From an uncultured Eubacteriales bacterium (lineage in GTDB: Bacteria; Bacillota; Clostridia; Christensenellales; Christensenellaceae), in assembly GCA_902782475.1 (NCBI GenBank), contig CACZNR010000124.1:1-5019 (forward strand): a stretch of 5,019 bases of DNA, written 5' to 3'. The notes under the pieces were generated by a model. That model had not been told where the DNA came from. It made no database searches and saw only the letters and a list, made by a program, of their open reading frames with translations. Each line of letters begins with the position of its first letter. Position 1 is the stretch's first letter. Positions 4,847 through 5,019 of the stretch are shown piece by piece. The position numbers were made by a program, and so were the translations under genes.

Positions 4847-5019
4847 ATGAAAAAAGTTTTAGCACTTGTTCTTGCTCTTGCTATGGTAGCAGTAATGTTC
4901 GTAGCATGCACCAAGAAAGAAGAAACACCAGCTAGCAGCAAGGTTGAGCCTTCAAAGTCTGCTGAGCCAACTCCAGAGCCATCAAAGTCTGAAGAGCAAA
5001 AATCATCAACACCAGCTGC
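4847..5019 (+). CDS. Secreted lipoprotein, N-terminal part (3' end outside window)
   Basis: 57 codons are visible and the frame runs off the right edge. The protein begins MKKVLALVLALAMVAVMFVAC: two lysines, a hydrophobic core (4-19), and a lipobox F18-V-A-C21, so signal peptidase II should cleave before Cys21 and leave the protein lipid-anchored on the outer face of the membrane. Phenylalanine at -3 is less usual but tolerated. After the cysteine comes a hydrophilic linker rich in Ser, Pro, Glu and Lys (TKKEETPASSKVEPSKS...), typical of the tether of Gram-positive solute-binding lipoproteins. That makes an ABC-transporter substrate-binding protein the most likely class, but no part of the mature domain is visible, so this is a guess. 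The ribosome binding site AAAGGA lies 10 nt upstream. An overlapping ATG at 4839 leads straight to a stop. Confidence 0.82.
   Translation, partial: MKKVLALVLALAMVAVMFVACTKKEETPASSKVEPSKSAEPTPEPSKSEEQKSSTPA
4946..4991 (+). repeat. Short direct repeat in the lipoprotein linker
   Basis: GAGCCTTCAAAGTCTG (4946-4961) recurs as GAGCCATCAAAGTCTG (4976-4991), 15 of 16 bases identical at a 30 bp period. Both copies code for Glu-Pro-Ser-Lys-Ser (residues 34-38 and 44-48). The repeat probably reflects expansion of a flexible tether and not a separate element. Confidence 0.7.

Noticed and set aside
4741..4941. Minus-strand open frame of 66 codons opposite the lipoprotein start.
   Set aside because: It is antisense to a clear signal peptide and lipobox, spans a promoter region, and has no ribosome binding site.

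Overview
The window looks like ordinary chromosome from a Gram-positive anaerobe of the class Clostridia, most likely a Lachnospiraceae-type bacterium. This is inferred from strong GGAGG-type ribosome binding sites, moderate GC genes with AT-rich spacers, a short lysine-start lipoprotein signal (MKKVLALVLALAM...), and an EF-G-2-like translation factor. No phylogenetic search was possible, so the placement is tentative.

Layout. Minus strand, read right to left (about 2353 to 1): a compact extended -10 promoter drives a two-gene operon. It holds a PfkB-family hexose-phosphate kinase (1-phosphofructokinase type) and homoserine kinase ThrB, overlapping by ATGA. Four bases after the thrB stop begins a perfect-consensus promoter (TTGACA, 17 bp, TATAAT) for a single tRNA-Leu(UAG) with encoded CCA. 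A hairpin plus T-tract terminator follows the tRNA. Next is the 5' end of another minus-strand gene, cut by the window edge. Its first 54 residues resemble the start of a metallo-beta-lactamase-fold protein, but the usual HxHxDH motif is not where it is expected. Plus strand, read left to right: an EF-G paralogue of 692 residues with its own promoter and a leader hairpin, closed by a strong intrinsic terminator. A gene-free spacer of about 235 bp follows, carrying an inverted repeat and a good promoter. The 5' end of a secreted lipoprotein gene, cut by the right edge, completes the window.

Functionally the genes belong to separate housekeeping tasks: sugar-phosphate phosphorylation, threonine synthesis, leucine decoding, translation elongation and a cell-surface lipoprotein. 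I see no CRISPR array, transposase, phage gene, toxin-antitoxin pair or other clear mobile or defence system. Nothing here supports a wholly new system. The points most worth a second look are the altered GTPase motifs of the EF-G paralogue, its hairpin leader, the translationally coupled kinase pair, and the truncated metallo-beta-lactamase-like protein without its metal motif.
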